Source: Candidatus Cryosericum hinesii (GTDB taxonomy: Bacteria > Caldisericota > Caldisericia > Cryosericales > Cryosericaceae). Taken from it: 64,000 bases of DNA. Shown piece after piece: positions 41,896 to 51,228 of this stretch (positions are counted from its first letter, which is position 1; each line of letters opens with the position of its first letter). The stretch spans positions 62,001 to 126,000 of the forward strand of contig NZ_QXIW01000031.1 in assembly GCF_003570985.1 (NCBI RefSeq), in the 5' to 3' direction. Below the pieces are notes generated by a model. The model was not told where the DNA came from. It was given only the letters and a program-made list of their open reading frames with translations, and searched no databases. The position numbers and the translations under genes are program-made.

Positions 41896-42591
41896 CTACT
41901 GGTCCGCCAGGTCCTGGAGCACTTCTTCGGTTGAGACCACCTTGCAGTAGATCTGGTTCAGGATCCTGGTCTCCCAGACCTGAAGGTCGGCGTTGATGGC
42001 CGACGTAGCGTCCTCCACCAGGAAGACGGTATAGCCCCAGTCCGACAAGTCGCGCACGGTGCTGGAAACGCACTGATCCGTGAACAGGCCACAGACTACC
42101 ACGTGCTCGATGCCCATCCATCTCAGGATGTGGCCGTACTGAGTGCCATTCACGGCGCTGTCCGTGGTCTTGCAGACGACAATTTCGCCGTCTCTGGGCT
42201 TCAGATCATCGACAACCTCCTGGTCCGTGGAGCCAATCTTCAACAGAGTGTTGCCCCTGCCTGGCCTGGCCTCGGTCGGCGAACGGTCCCGACCGTCTTC
42301 ACGTTGATTTCCGATCGTTGCGAACGTGACGACCATCTGCTGGTCACGGAAGAAGCTGAGAAGCCGCTTGGCGTTTGGAATGACCGTGCCCTTCAGTCGG
42401 TCCTCCAGGTAACTGTTGCCTGCATTCCTGAGCTCGACAGCCAGGTCCTGATCGTGTTTCTGAACATCGATGATCAGCAGTGCAGTCTTGGCCTTCAGCG
42501 GTTTGAACTTCTCCCAGTAGTCACCTTCGGGATGCACTTCAAAGTTGGGGTTCAGGAACTTTCTGAATGTCGGAGTCTTTGTGTATTCCAT
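41896..42591 (-). CDS. Isochorismatase-family cysteine hydrolase (231 aa)
   Basis: The Asp-Lys-Cys triad is present: Asp in ALLIIDVQKHD, Lys in IVVCKTTDSAVNGT and Cys in GLFTDQCVSSTVRD. The family includes nicotinamidases and other amide or ether hydrolases. The N-terminal 35 residues before the core are longer than usual. GGGAGGAAAAG lies before the ATG. The gene is divergent from the peptide-binding protein and its substrate cannot be told from sequence. Confidence 0.85.
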   Translation of the reverse strand: MEYTKTPTFRKFLNPNFEVHPEGDYWEKFKPLKAKTALLIIDVQKHDQDLAVELRNAGNSYLEDRLKGTVIPNAKRLLSFFRDQQMVVTFATIGNQREDGRDRSPTEARPGRGNTLLKIGSTDQEVVDDLKPRDGEIVVCKTTDSAVNGTQYGHILRWMGIEHVVVCGLFTDQCVSSTVRDLSDWGYTVFLVEDATSAINADLQVWETRILNQIYCKVVSTEEVLQDLADQ

Positions 42592-42609
42592 CTTTTCCTC
42601 CCATCATGA

Positions 42610-42976
42610 ATATTGGACTTGCCACGTGATCGCTTTTGTAGATTTCTACTGCATCTTCCCCCCACGCAGACTGAACCCGGTGGAACTACATCAACTAGCT
42701 CGGTTTCCGTTACGTATTGGTAGTGTGTGCCGTGACGTGCGTCATGTCAACAGGGCGTATTGCCTCATCCATTTTCTTTTCGAAATCGCATCGTTGCCTC
42801 ATGAACAAACCTACTCGAACATACCAGATGCGTGCAGAAGCGCCGGTCACGAAGACCAGCGCTTCTGCATACGGCGATGTTGGCCGTGACAAGGATTTGT
42901 ATTTTCCCCTCCAATTGATAGCATCAAGTGTAGTCGCGCGAGCGACAAATCCTGTTGGGAAATCGGAGGCTATTGC
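42610..42976. other. Intergenic region upstream of the peptide-binding gene
   Basis: No gene is seen. A stem GCAGAAGCGC and GCGCTTCTGC (about 42834-42868) could act as a terminator or attenuator before the substrate-binding gene. The ribosome site CGGAGG lies just before the ATG at 42977. Confidence 0.4.
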
Positions 42977-44683
42977 ATGAGGAAAGCACTGTCACTTGTC
43001 TTGGTAACAGTACTTCTGGTCTCGCTGTTTGGTGGACTGTCTGTTGTACCGTCAGCTAAGGCAGTCGCTCAGGAGGTAACGTACAACATGGGGACTGAGC
43101 CCGCCACGATCGATCCGGGCATGGCCAATGGCGTTTCGGAAAACAATGTTGTGGCACAGGTCTTTGATGGGTTAACGCGTCTCGACAACAAGAATGCGCC
43201 GCAGCCCGCAATCGCAAAGAGCTGGACGATCTCCAAGGATGGGAAGACGTATTTATTTACGCTTCGCGATGCGTACTGGACAAACGGAACGCCCGTCACA
43301 GCATACGATTTTGAGTATGCATGGAAGCGTGCTCTCAGCCCGGAGCTGGCTTCCCCGTATGCCTACGCGCTCTACTATGTATATGGTGGTCTGGCATTCA
43401 ACACATCCATCAAGGTCGGCAGCAAGTACTATGTCCAGACTGTCGACGCCAAAGGCAATCCTCTCACAAAGAAAGAAGGGGGCAAGGACGTCCCCGTTGC
43501 GAACATGGCGAAAGAGATCGATCCCAGCAAGAACATTGGCGTCAAGGCACTGAATGCCAAGACACTCAAGGTCTATCTCCAGTCTCCGGCTCCGTACTTC
43601 CTCAACTTGACGGCGACCGCTACGCTTTACCCGGTCTGCAAGGCTGTTGTCAGCACGAACGAGAAATGGGCTTTCGATCCGACGAACTATGTCACCGATG
43701 GACCGTTCAAGCTCACGCAGTGGTCACACTCTGATAAGATGGTCTTTGTCAAGAACCCGACATACTGGGATAAGGACAAGGTCAAGCTCACGAAGATCAC
43801 CTACCTAATGGTCAATGATAGTTCGACTGCGCTTTCGATGTATGAGACCGGTCAACTGGATGCGGCGGTCTTGGTACCCTCCTCAGAGTTGTCCAAGCTG
43901 GTCGCCTCAGGCGATGTAAAGATCCTTCCATACCTTGGGACACAGTACTTCTTGTTCAATGTCCCCGAGAAGCCGTTCAGCGATGTCCGCGTGCGCAAAG
44001 CCTTGACGCTCGCAATCAATCGTCAGCAGATCACTACGGCCGTCACGAAAGGTGGGGAGATTCCCGCGCTGGCCGTGGTTCCTCATGGTATTGCAGACGC
44101 GCTTCCTGGCAGCGATTTCCGCACTGTGGGTGGTTCATACTTCAAGGACAACGACATCACAACTGCAAAGGCACTGCTTGCTCAGGCCGGCTATCCCAAT
44201 GGCAAGGGATTCCCTGCCTTCACACTGACGTTTTCCAGCTCTGACCTGCACAAAGCCATGGCCGAAGCGATCCAGCAGATGTGGAAGAAGAACCTCGGTA
44301 TCACCTGCACCCTGAGGAGCGAGGAGAGGGGCGTCTGGTTGGATGACATGGTCAATATCAATTATGATGTTTCATTTGCGGGCTGGATTGGTGACTACAT
44401 GGACCCCAACACGTTCCTGGACCTGTGGGTCACGGGTGGTGGACAAAACAGCACTGGCTGGAGTAACAAGGTTTACGATGCTCTTATCGCAAAGGAAAAG
44501 GCCACTGTCGATCCGAAGGTACGCATGGCAGCCCTGCATGCCGCAGAGAAGATCCTCATGACGGAGATGCCTATTCTTCCAATCTACTTCTACACGAACC
44601 CTGTGCTCGTGAGCAAGAGCATCAAGAACTTCTACCAGTCGACGCTTGGAACTGTTGACTGGAAGACCGCTTATATGGGATAG
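42977..44683 (+). CDS. Peptide ABC transporter substrate-binding protein, OppA type (568 aa)
   Basis: This is an SBP family 5 protein. The signal peptide runs to about residue 32 (SAKAVAQ) and has no lipobox Cys. Typical parts are YNMGTEPATIDPGMANG at the start, VTAYDFEYAWKRAL, RVRKALTLAINRQQI and YMDPNTFLDLWVTGGG. It captures short peptides for uptake, yet no permease or ATPase gene is next to it. The following genes are an Xaa-Pro peptidase and a hydroxyproline dehydratase-like enzyme, which suggests proline-rich peptides as cargo (inference). Confidence 0.85.
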   Translation: MRKALSLVLVTVLLVSLFGGLSVVPSAKAVAQEVTYNMGTEPATIDPGMANGVSENNVVAQVFDGLTRLDNKNAPQPAIAKSWTISKDGKTYLFTLRDAYWTNGTPVTAYDFEYAWKRALSPELASPYAYALYYVYGGLAFNTSIKVGSKYYVQTVDAKGNPLTKKEGGKDVPVANMAKEIDPSKNIGVKALNAKTLKVYLQSPAPYFLNLTATATLYPVCKAVVSTNEKWAFDPTNYVTDGPFKLTQWSHSDKMVFVKNPTYWDKDKVKLTKITYLMVNDSSTALSMYETGQLDAAVLVPSSELSKLVASGDVKILPYLGTQYFLFNVPEKPFSDVRVRKALTLAINRQQITTAVTKGGEIPALAVVPHGIADALPGSDFRTVGGSYFKDNDITTAKALLAQAGYPNGKGFPAFTLTFSSSDLHKAMAEAIQQMWKKNLGITCTLRSEERGVWLDDMVNINYDVSFAGWIGDYMDPNTFLDLWVTGGGQNSTGWSNKVYDALIAKEKATVDPKVRMAALHAAEKILMTEMPILPIYFYTNPVLVSKSIKNFYQSTLGTVDWKTAYMG

Positions 44684-44734
44684 CTGTCAGAAACTTCTTG
44701 ACGGTGGCACTCAGGATCTAGACAAGAAGACAAG

Positions 44735-44784
44735 CGGGGGGCGGCCAGGCTTCCAACTGTTGTTGGAGGCTGGTCAGCCCCCGG
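44735..44784 (+). terminator. Long hairpin after the peptide-binding gene
   Basis: A long imperfect stem has CGGGGG pairing with CCCCCG at its base and CTTCCAAC with GTTGGAG at its top. It probably ends or limits transcription before the peptidase. Confidence 0.6.
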
Positions 44785-44868
44785 CTGGCTACTGGTCGTT
44801 GATTGTCGAGATGAAAATTGTCTTCTCAAACGTCTGAAACTTGCCGACAAGGCGGAAAGGAAGTTTGT

Positions 44869-45960
44869 ATGAAGAACCAGTACTATCAAAAACGGGTTGT
44901 GCAGTTTGCAGAGATCATGGACAAGGCCAATATCGACGCCTTCCTCACAATGGCCCCTTCAAACCAGCGGTATCTCACGGGATTTACCGGCGATGAGTGT
45001 TTCCTGCTTATCGTTGCCGGTGAGCCTCATTTGATCGTTGACAGCAGATTTACGACGCAGGCGCACGAGGATTCACCGGGGCTTGACGTTATTGAACACT
45101 CTTCGTCTGAAGGCAACCAGTGGGTCAGTGCTGTTGCATCGCTTCTTGCAAAACATCATGCGCACTGGGTAGGATTTGAACGCGAGCGCATCCCGTTTGC
45201 ACAACTGGAGACGATTCAAGCGGCCACAGCGTTTGCAACGCTGGCGCCGACGAGGAATCTGGTGGAGGACTTGCGGAGGGCAAAGGATGCCACCGAGCTC
45301 GAGTCTATCCAGACTGCCGGGCATCTGGCTGATACTGCCTTCCGTGCCATGCTTACTCATTTCAAGGCCGGCATGACCGAGAACGATGTTGATGCGGAGT
45401 TGGAATATCAGATGCACAAAGCTGGGGCACTCGGGACAGCGTTTCCGACGATCGTCGGATCGGGTCCACGTGGCGCCATCTCGCATGCCATGCCGACATC
45501 CCGCGTCATCCAGAAGGGCGAGCCGGTTGTCGTCGATTTTGGTGTGCAATATCAAGGCTACCTTTCAGACTGCACAAGGACTATTGCAGACGGTGAACCC
45601 TCAAAGGAGATCGTCGACACCTATGCCAGGCTGCGTGTTGCCCAACAGGTTGGAGTTAGCATGGTGCGTGCCGGCGTCAGCTCACGGGCTGTCGATACCG
45701 CTGTCCGTGCCAAGCTGGCAGAGGACGGTCTTGGATTTGGCCATGGGCTTGGCCACAGTGTCGGACTCGAGATCCATGAGAACCCCCGTTTCTCGCCGTA
45801 CTCCGATGCAACGCTCGTACCCGGGTATGTCATGACTGTGGAGCCCGGGGTCTATGTTGCTAATCACTTCGGGATGCGCATCGAGGATACGGTCATCGTG
45901 AGAGAGGATGGCTGCACGCCTATCACTGATCTTGGCAAAGACCTGGTGATCACGCGCTAG
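44869..45960 (+). CDS. Xaa-Pro aminopeptidase (M24 family) (363 aa)
   Basis: This is an M24B metallopeptidase that removes the residue before proline. The ATG at 44869 follows GGAAAGGAAGTTTGT. The N-terminal creatinase-like domain covers residues 1-130. The metal ligands are visible in VVDFGVQYQGYLSDCTRT (two Asp), HGLGHSVGLEIHENP (His), VMTVEPGVYV (Glu) and GMRIEDTVIV (Glu). It is cytoplasmic. Its place between a peptide-binding protein and the HypD-like enzyme suggests work on proline or hydroxyproline peptides. Confidence 0.9.
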   Translation: MKNQYYQKRVVQFAEIMDKANIDAFLTMAPSNQRYLTGFTGDECFLLIVAGEPHLIVDSRFTTQAHEDSPGLDVIEHSSSEGNQWVSAVASLLAKHHAHWVGFERERIPFAQLETIQAATAFATLAPTRNLVEDLRRAKDATELESIQTAGHLADTAFRAMLTHFKAGMTENDVDAELEYQMHKAGALGTAFPTIVGSGPRGAISHAMPTSRVIQKGEPVVVDFGVQYQGYLSDCTRTIADGEPSKEIVDTYARLRVAQQVGVSMVRAGVSSRAVDTAVRAKLAEDGLGFGHGLGHSVGLEIHENPRFSPYSDATLVPGYVMTVEPGVYVANHFGMRIEDTVIVREDGCTPITDLGKDLVITR

Positions 45961-45983
45961 GACGTTCCAGAATATTGCGAGTA

Positions 45984-46013
45984 ACCAGGCTGGAGTGATC
46001 ACTCCAGCCTGGT
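45984..46013 (+). terminator. Terminator after the Xaa-Pro aminopeptidase
   Basis: ACCAGGCTGGAGT-gatc-ACTCCAGCCTGGT is a 13-bp perfect stem followed by ACGTTTTGT. Confidence 0.8.
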
Positions 46014-46064
46014 ACGTTTTGTATCCCATGATGAATATCCACATGGACTTCTAAGACGTTATGC

Positions 46065-46070
46065 TAGAAT
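46065..46070 (+). promoter_or_regulatory. Extended -10 of a leaderless operon (hypE-hypD)
   Basis: TGC-TAGAAT ends six bases before the ATG at 46077, the same layout as the Mug-like gene. Transcription probably begins at the start codon. Confidence 0.5.
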
Positions 46071-46076
46071 ATCATT

Positions 46077-46973
46077 ATGGATGGAATCGTTTTTAACATC
46101 ATGCACTATGCTTTACATGATGGGCCGGGGATCCGCACGGTCGTGTTCCTCAAGGGCTGTCCACTGGCGTGCCGGTGGTGCCATAACCCCGAGAGCCAGA
46201 ACCCAGATGCTGAACTAATGGTTGTGGCGGAACGGTGCACCGGGTGTGGGGATTGCCTGACGGCATGCTCGACGCATGCGGCAATCCTGGAGGGTGGAGT
46301 ACCTGGGGCCACTGACGCGTGTACCGCATGTGGACAGTGTGTCGATGCCTGTCTCGCCGGGGCCAGGACGATTGCGGGCAGGATCATGACAGTGGCAGAG
46401 GTGGTAAGCGAACTCGTTCGGGACCGCGTTTTCTTCGAGGAGTCGGGCGGTGGTGTCACATTTTCTGGTGGCGAGCCCTTCATGCAGCCGGCATTCCTGA
46501 GAAATCTGCTTGAGGCGTGTCGAGAACAGGGCATATCGACTGCGGTCGAGACCTGCGGGATGACTGACCAAGGGGAATTGCTGGGGATGGCGGACAAGGT
46601 CGACCTGTTCCTGTATGACGTCAAGTTGATGGATACCGCGCGACATGGAGAAGCGACAGGCGTGGGAAACGAGACGATTCTGGTGAATCTAGCCACCTTG
46701 GTGGAGCATGGTGCGCAGGTGGTTGTGCGGTTTCCGGTCATTCCTGGACTCAACGATGATGACACAAATCTGACAGCGATGGTCGGCATGATGCATCATC
46801 TGAGGCTGGGTCGAATTGATCTTCTGCCCTATCACCGCATCGGGACGGACAAGTACCGGAGGCTTGGAAGGCCGTACCAACTGGCCGACCTGCAGCCTCC
46901 TTCAGCGGAAGCCATGGAGAACATCCGGTGCATGTTCGCAGACGCCGGCATCGAAGCATCGGTGGGAGGTTAA
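46077..46973 (+). CDS. hypE: Glycyl radical enzyme activase (radical SAM) (298 aa)
   Basis: The radical SAM motif is [10 protein letters not shown] (CxxxCxxC, beginning at GCPLACRWC), preceded by [14 protein letters not shown] ferredoxin-like insert has two CxxCxxCxxxC-type sets ([11 protein letters not shown] and [11 protein letters not shown]), as in larger activases. It would abstract a hydrogen from the glycyl site of the partner enzyme using S-adenosylmethionine. It ends one base before the partner gene. The name hypE follows the HypD assignment and is not hydrogenase hypE. Confidence 0.85.
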   Translation: MDGIVFNIMHYALHDGPGIRTVVFLKGCPLACRWCHNPESQNPDAELMVVAERCTGCGDCLTACSTHAAILEGGVPGATDACTACGQCVDACLAGARTIAGRIMTVAEVVSELVRDRVFFEESGGGVTFSGGEPFMQPAFLRNLLEACREQGISTAVETCGMTDQGELLGMADKVDLFLYDVKLMDTARHGEATGVGNETILVNLATLVEHGAQVVVRFPVIPGLNDDDTNLTAMVGMMHHLRLGRIDLLPYHRIGTDKYRRLGRPYQLADLQPPSAEAMENIRCMFADAGIEASVGG

Positions 46974-46974
46974 C

Positions 46975-49332
46975 ATGAACGAGCGCGTTGCACGTCTGCG
47001 TCAGGAGAGTCTTGACGCAGTACCCCGGCTGTCCCTGGAGCGAGCGCATCTGGTGACGGAGTTCGACCGGCAGGCGCGGGGATTGTCGGTACCTGTCTAC
47101 CGCGCACGCCTCCTGCAGTACATTCTTGAACATAAGCAGCTATTCATCGGACCTGGCGAGCTGATCGTGGGCGAACGTGGCCCCGCGCCCAAAGCCGTGC
47201 CGTCCTTTCCGGAGCTGTGCTGTCACAGCATGCAGGACCTCACTGTCCTCGATACGCGGGAGAAGATCTCCTACAAGGTCGACGATGAGGGTCGCCGCAT
47301 TCAGCAGGAGGAGGTCATTCCTGTATGGAACGGGCGGTCTATGCGTGACCGCATGTTTGCTCTGATGGAACCCGCATGGAAGGACGCCTACGAAGCCGGC
47401 GTGTTTACCGAGTTCATGGAGCAGCGCGCACCAGGTCATACTGTGCTGGGCGACGTCATCTATCACAAGGGGTTGCTGGAGCTGAAGGCGGAGGTGGCAG
47501 AAGCCATTGCCGGCCTCGACTTCCTGAACGACCCACAGGCAACCGCACGTCGCGAAGAGCTGCAGGCAATGGCCATTACCGCAGATGCGATGATGGGCTA
47601 TGCAGAGCGCAATGCCGGCTTGGCCCATTCAATGGACAATGCAGAGCAGGACCCCGTGCGCAAGGCGGAACTTCTGCGCATCGCCGAGGTCTGCTCCTGG
47701 GTTCCGGCGCACGCTCCGCGCACATTCCACGAGGCGCTGCAGGCATACTGGTTTGTGCATTTGGGCGTCGTGACCGAACTCAACACCTGGGATTCGTTCT
47801 GTCCCGGGCGCCTCGACCAGCACCTGGAGCCGTTCTACGCAAAAGGGCTTGCCGACGGCACACTGACCCGCGAGTCGGCCATGGAACTCCTGGAGTGCTT
47901 CTGGGTCAAGTTCAACAATCAGCCTGCGCCGCCGAAAGTGGGTGTGACGGCTGCCGAAAGCGGAACGTATACGGACTTTGCCAATATCAATGTGGGTGGA
48001 CTGTGCCCCGATGGTTCTGACGGTGTGAACGACGTCAGCTATCTCCTGCTCGACGTCATCGACGACATGCACCTGCTGCAGCCGTCCTCGAACATCCAGC
48101 TCAGCCGCAAGAGTCCAGACCGCTTCCTCAGGCGTGCCGCCGAGATCATCCGCGAAGGCTGGGGTCAGCCCTCTGTCTTCAATGCCGACATGGTCGTCGA
48201 GGAGCTCCTCCGCCAGGGAAAATCCGTGGTCGATGCCCGCATGGGCGGCATTTCCGGCTGTGTCGAAACCGGTGCGTTCGGCCGTGAAGCGTATATCCTC
48301 ACTGGCTACCTGAACCTGCCCAAGATCCTCGAAGTGACCCTGCATGGCGGTCTGGACCCACGTACAGGCAAGGTCATCGGTCTGCACACGGGTGATCCGC
48401 GAACCTTTGCCAGCTATGACGAGATGTTTGAAGCATTTAAAGCGCAACTGTATCACTTCGTGGACATCAAGGTGCGTGGCAACAACGTTATCGAGCGGCT
48501 GTATGCCGAGCAGATGCCGGCACCGTTCCTGTCGCTTTTCGTGGAGGACTGCATTGCGCGCGGGCGTGACTACAACGACGGTGGCCCGCGGTACAATTCG
48601 ACGTACATCCAGGTCACGGCACCGGGGAGCTGCACTGACAGCCTCTCTGCATTGAAGGCGCATGTCTTCGACCAGAAGGACCTGACTATGGGCGAGATCC
48701 TGGCGGCGGTCGATGTGGACTTTGTAGATCATGAGAAAACGCGGCTGCTGCTGTGGAACCGCTCGCCCAAGTATGGCAATGACGACCCGGCTGCCGACGA
48801 CATCCTTGCTCGGCTCTTTGATGTGGTATTCGACGCGATCGACGGTCGTCCCAACACCAAGGGCGGGACGTATCACGTGAACTATCTGTCGACCACGGTC
48901 CATGTGTACTTTGGTTCGGTGACCGGCGCGATGCCGGATGGTCGCCGCGCATGGCAGCCGCTGTCAGATGGCATATCGCCTGTTCAAGGGGCTGACAGGA
49001 AAGGCCCGACCGCCGTCATCCGTTCAGCTGCTTGCATGGACCATGTACGCACCGGCGGCACCTTGCTCAACCAGAAGTTCTCGCCGTCACTGGTGGAAGG
49101 GGATGTGGGGCTCGGCGCGCTTACGCACCTGATCCGCTCCTATTTCACGCTGGATGGGCATCACATCCAGTTCAATGTCGTGACCGCCGCGACCCTGCGT
49201 GCCGCCCAAGCCGAGCCGGACAAGTACCGTGATCTCATCGTGCGCGTGGCCGGCTATAGCGACTACTTCTGCGATCTGACGCCTGGCCTGCAGGAGGAGA
49301 TCATCGCACGCACCGAACAGCAGTCGTTCTGA
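46975..49332 (+). CDS. hypD: Glycyl radical enzyme, probable trans-4-hydroxy-L-proline dehydratase (785 aa)
   Basis: The ATG at 46975 follows GGGAGGTTAAC. The active site Cys429 and Glu431 lie in ISGCVETGAFG, and the radical Gly760 in RVAGYSDYF. As I recall them, the C. difficile HypD residues are Cys434, Glu436, Asp278, Ser334, Phe340, Tyr450, Thr645 and Gly765. Each matches this protein at a constant offset of five: Asp273, Ser329, Phe335, Tyr445, Thr640 and Gly760. HypD dehydrates hydroxyproline to pyrroline-5-carboxylate, which ProC then reduces. No proC is in the window. The name is unrelated to hydrogenase hypD. Confidence 0.8.
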   Translation: MNERVARLRQESLDAVPRLSLERAHLVTEFDRQARGLSVPVYRARLLQYILEHKQLFIGPGELIVGERGPAPKAVPSFPELCCHSMQDLTVLDTREKISYKVDDEGRRIQQEEVIPVWNGRSMRDRMFALMEPAWKDAYEAGVFTEFMEQRAPGHTVLGDVIYHKGLLELKAEVAEAIAGLDFLNDPQATARREELQAMAITADAMMGYAERNAGLAHSMDNAEQDPVRKAELLRIAEVCSWVPAHAPRTFHEALQAYWFVHLGVVTELNTWDSFCPGRLDQHLEPFYAKGLADGTLTRESAMELLECFWVKFNNQPAPPKVGVTAAESGTYTDFANINVGGLCPDGSDGVNDVSYLLLDVIDDMHLLQPSSNIQLSRKSPDRFLRRAAEIIREGWGQPSVFNADMVVEELLRQGKSVVDARMGGISGCVETGAFGREAYILTGYLNLPKILEVTLHGGLDPRTGKVIGLHTGDPRTFASYDEMFEAFKAQLYHFVDIKVRGNNVIERLYAEQMPAPFLSLFVEDCIARGRDYNDGGPRYNSTYIQVTAPGSCTDSLSALKAHVFDQKDLTMGEILAAVDVDFVDHEKTRLLLWNRSPKYGNDDPAADDILARLFDVVFDAIDGRPNTKGGTYHVNYLSTTVHVYFGSVTGAMPDGRRAWQPLSDGISPVQGADRKGPTAVIRSAACMDHVRTGGTLLNQKFSPSLVEGDVGLGALTHLIRSYFTLDGHHIQFNVVTAATLRAAQAEPDKYRDLIVRVAGYSDYFCDLTPGLQEEIIARTEQQSF

Positions 49333-49510
49333 TTCGCCACAAAGGGGTAAGGGTGCCAGTACACTTCCCCCTCCACGCTGGGGAAGTGCCTTGTTGCGGT
49401 GAGACTGTTACACGTATGGAACCGTCCCGAAGTGTAACATTCTCTGCGTCCTTCGTGTCGAAGAACTCTTCCCTGACCTCCAATCCCTGAAAGAAGAAGA
49501 TGGTACGTTC

Positions 49511-49560
49511 TTGACACATTGGAGCGTCGGCATATATTATATCGGTTGATAACGATATAA
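49511..49560 (+). promoter_or_regulatory. Promoter and operator of the arsR-arsD-arsA operon
   Basis: TTGACA at 49511-49516 with TATATT (spacer 16) forms a strong promoter. The perfect inverted repeat TTATATCG-N8-CGATATAA (49537-49560) overlaps the -10 and start region. This is where the ArsR encoded 14 bp downstream would repress its own operon. Confidence 0.7.
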
Positions 49561-49573
49561 TCGGAGAATGGCG

Positions 49574-49996
49574 ATGCAGACGACTAGTGCAGGGAAGATT
49601 AACAGGATTTGGGTTGCAAAGGCGCTGGGGGACCAGACAAGAGCACGCATTGTCGGGCTCCTGGGTGTACGTGCCTTGTGTGTCTGTGAGCTGAAAGTTG
49701 CTTTGAGTCTGTCGCAGGCGACCGTCTCGGATCATCTGCGCGTTCTGGTTGAGGCGGGGCTCCTGATGACGTCCAAGCGGAGCTACTGGACGTTGTATAC
49801 AATTCGCGACGATTTGCCGTCTGGGATCCTCGGCTTTATGTCTCTTCTCACGGCCCAGGTTCATGCCGAGTTTCCCGACGACCGGAACCGCTTGACAGAT
49901 ACTCCTGCGTTTGTCTGTAATGTGATTGCCAAGCCAATGCCCGCTGGACGGCACCAAGCTGAGCAGCACTCTCGAAAGCCCAGTACAAGCAAGTAG
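49574..49996 (+). CDS. arsR: ArsR-family metalloid-responsive repressor 1 (140 aa)
   Basis: A winged-helix ArsR protein. The metal-sensing CVC motif lies in ALCVCELKVAL (Cys36, Cys38), followed by the recognition helix SQATVSDHLRVLVEAGLL. The ATG at 49574 lies eight bases after CGGAG, while an ATG at 49568 is too close. Its release by arsenite or antimonite would free the operator at 49537-49560. It starts an operon with arsD and two arsA genes. Confidence 0.85.
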   Translation: MQTTSAGKINRIWVAKALGDQTRARIVGLLGVRALCVCELKVALSLSQATVSDHLRVLVEAGLLMTSKRSYWTLYTIRDDLPSGILGFMSLLTAQVHAEFPDDRNRLTDTPAFVCNVIAKPMPAGRHQAEQHSRKPSTSK

Positions 49997-50029
49997 AACT
50001 GCTTCATATGAATCTTCAAGGAGGTCACG

Positions 50030-50344
50030 TTGAAAATCGAGTTCTATGAACCACCTATGTGTTGCACGACGGGGCTGTGTGGACCGTCTGTAGATGAACA
50101 TCTTGTTCAGCTCAATGAAGATCTCAAACGTCTTCAAGGGGAGGAGCCTGGCATGATCGTTGAACGCTATGCGATCAATCAGCAGCCATTCAAGTTTCGC
50201 GACAATGCAGACGTCTATAAGCTAGTAACGGGCAATGGCAAAAAGATCCTTCCGGTGACTACTGTCGACGGCAAGGTTCTCAAGACTATGAGCTACCCAT
50301 CGTACGATGAGATGAAAATTGCACTGACTGGAGGAATAGCATGA
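50030..50344 (+). CDS. arsD: ArsD, metallochaperone for the arsenite pump ATPase (104 aa)
   Basis: The TTG start follows GGAGGTCACG. It opens with IEFYEPPMCCTTGLCGPSVD, which has the three metalloid-binding cysteines (Cys11, Cys12, Cys17) of ArsD. The thioredoxin-like core ends with ILPVTTVDGKVLKTMSYPSY. ArsD carries As(III) or Sb(III) to ArsA. The gene overlaps arsA1 by 4 bp. Confidence 0.9.
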   Translation: MKIEFYEPPMCCTTGLCGPSVDEHLVQLNEDLKRLQGEEPGMIVERYAINQQPFKFRDNADVYKLVTGNGKKILPVTTVDGKVLKTMSYPSYDEMKIALTGGIA

Positions 50345-51228
50345 ATCCTGAGTACGTCTTCTTCTCAGGCAAGGGCGGTGTCGGCAAGACGTCTATGGCA
50401 TGCACGGCGGCGGTCTACCATGCAGACAACGGCAAGAAGACCCTCATCGTCACAACAGACCCGGCATCGAACCTGGCCGACGTATTCGAGCAGCCCATAG
50501 GCCACCACGTAACGCCCATTACCGGTGTTCCCAATCTGTGGGCCATGGAAATCGACCCGGACGAAGCCACCCGTGAGTACAAGGAGCGGTCATTGGCCCC
50601 CATGCGGGGTCTCTTTGACGACGAAATGTTGAAGGTTGTCGAAGAGCAGTTGAGCGGTCCGTGTACAGAAGAAATGGCTTCATTCGACAAGTTCACCGAT
50701 TTCATGGAGGACGACAATTGGGATGTCATCATCTTTGATACGGCGCCAACTGGCCATACGTTGCGACTTCTGGAGCTTCCGGTCGAGTGGAGCAAGCACA
50801 TCAAAGATAGTGCGGAGGGCAGTGGTCAGACATGCATGGGACCCGTCGCCCTGATTCAGGACAGCAAGAAGAAGTACGACGATGCTGTGGCGCGACTTCG
50901 TGACACAAGCCGAACGCAGTTCATCTTCGTCATGCAGGCAGAACAGACATCTCTTGAGGAGACGTCACGTTCGGTCACTGAGCTGGCAGCAATAGGCGTG
51001 ACGACGTCGAGAATCATCGTGAACGGGCTTGTCCCTGAGGCTGAGACGGTGAATCCGTTCTTCCGGAAACGACGCGACATGCAGCTGACATACCTGGAGC
51101 GCGCCAAGCAATCGTATGCGGGGATACCGGTACAGACGATGGAGTTGCTCGACAGTGAGATCAAGGGAGTGGAGATGTTCCGTAAAGTCGCTCCAATGTT
51201 GTTTCAGAGGGGGGCGAGCAATGGCTGA
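50341..51228 (+). CDS. arsA: ArsA half-size ATPase, A1-like (295 aa)
   Basis: The Walker A motif is GKGGVGKTS (residues 10-18) and the ArsA signature DTAPTGHTLRLLELP lies at residues 133-147. Two cysteines match the metalloid site of the A1 half of E. coli ArsA: Cys108 (SGPCTEEMASF, like Cys113) and Cys165 (GQTCMGPVA, like Cys172). It is half the length of the E. coli protein. It energises an efflux pump with the downstream A2-like partner. It overlaps that gene by 8 bp. Confidence 0.9.
   Translation: MNPEYVFFSGKGGVGKTSMACTAAVYHADNGKKTLIVTTDPASNLADVFEQPIGHHVTPITGVPNLWAMEIDPDEATREYKERSLAPMRGLFDDEMLKVVEEQLSGPCTEEMASFDKFTDFMEDDNWDVIIFDTAPTGHTLRLLELPVEWSKHIKDSAEGSGQTCMGPVALIQDSKKKYDDAVARLRDTSRTQFIFVMQAEQTSLEETSRSVTELAAIGVTTSRIIVNGLVPEAETVNPFFRKRRDMQLTYLERAKQSYAGIPVQTMELLDSEIKGVEMFRKVAPMLFQRGASNG

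Noticed and set aside
47629-48903. 424-codon minus-strand frame
   Set aside because: It lies opposite the glycyl radical enzyme gene and has no family signature.
49301-50137. 278-codon minus-strand frame across the arsR operator
   Set aside because: It runs antisense through arsR and the promoter region and shows no protein pattern.
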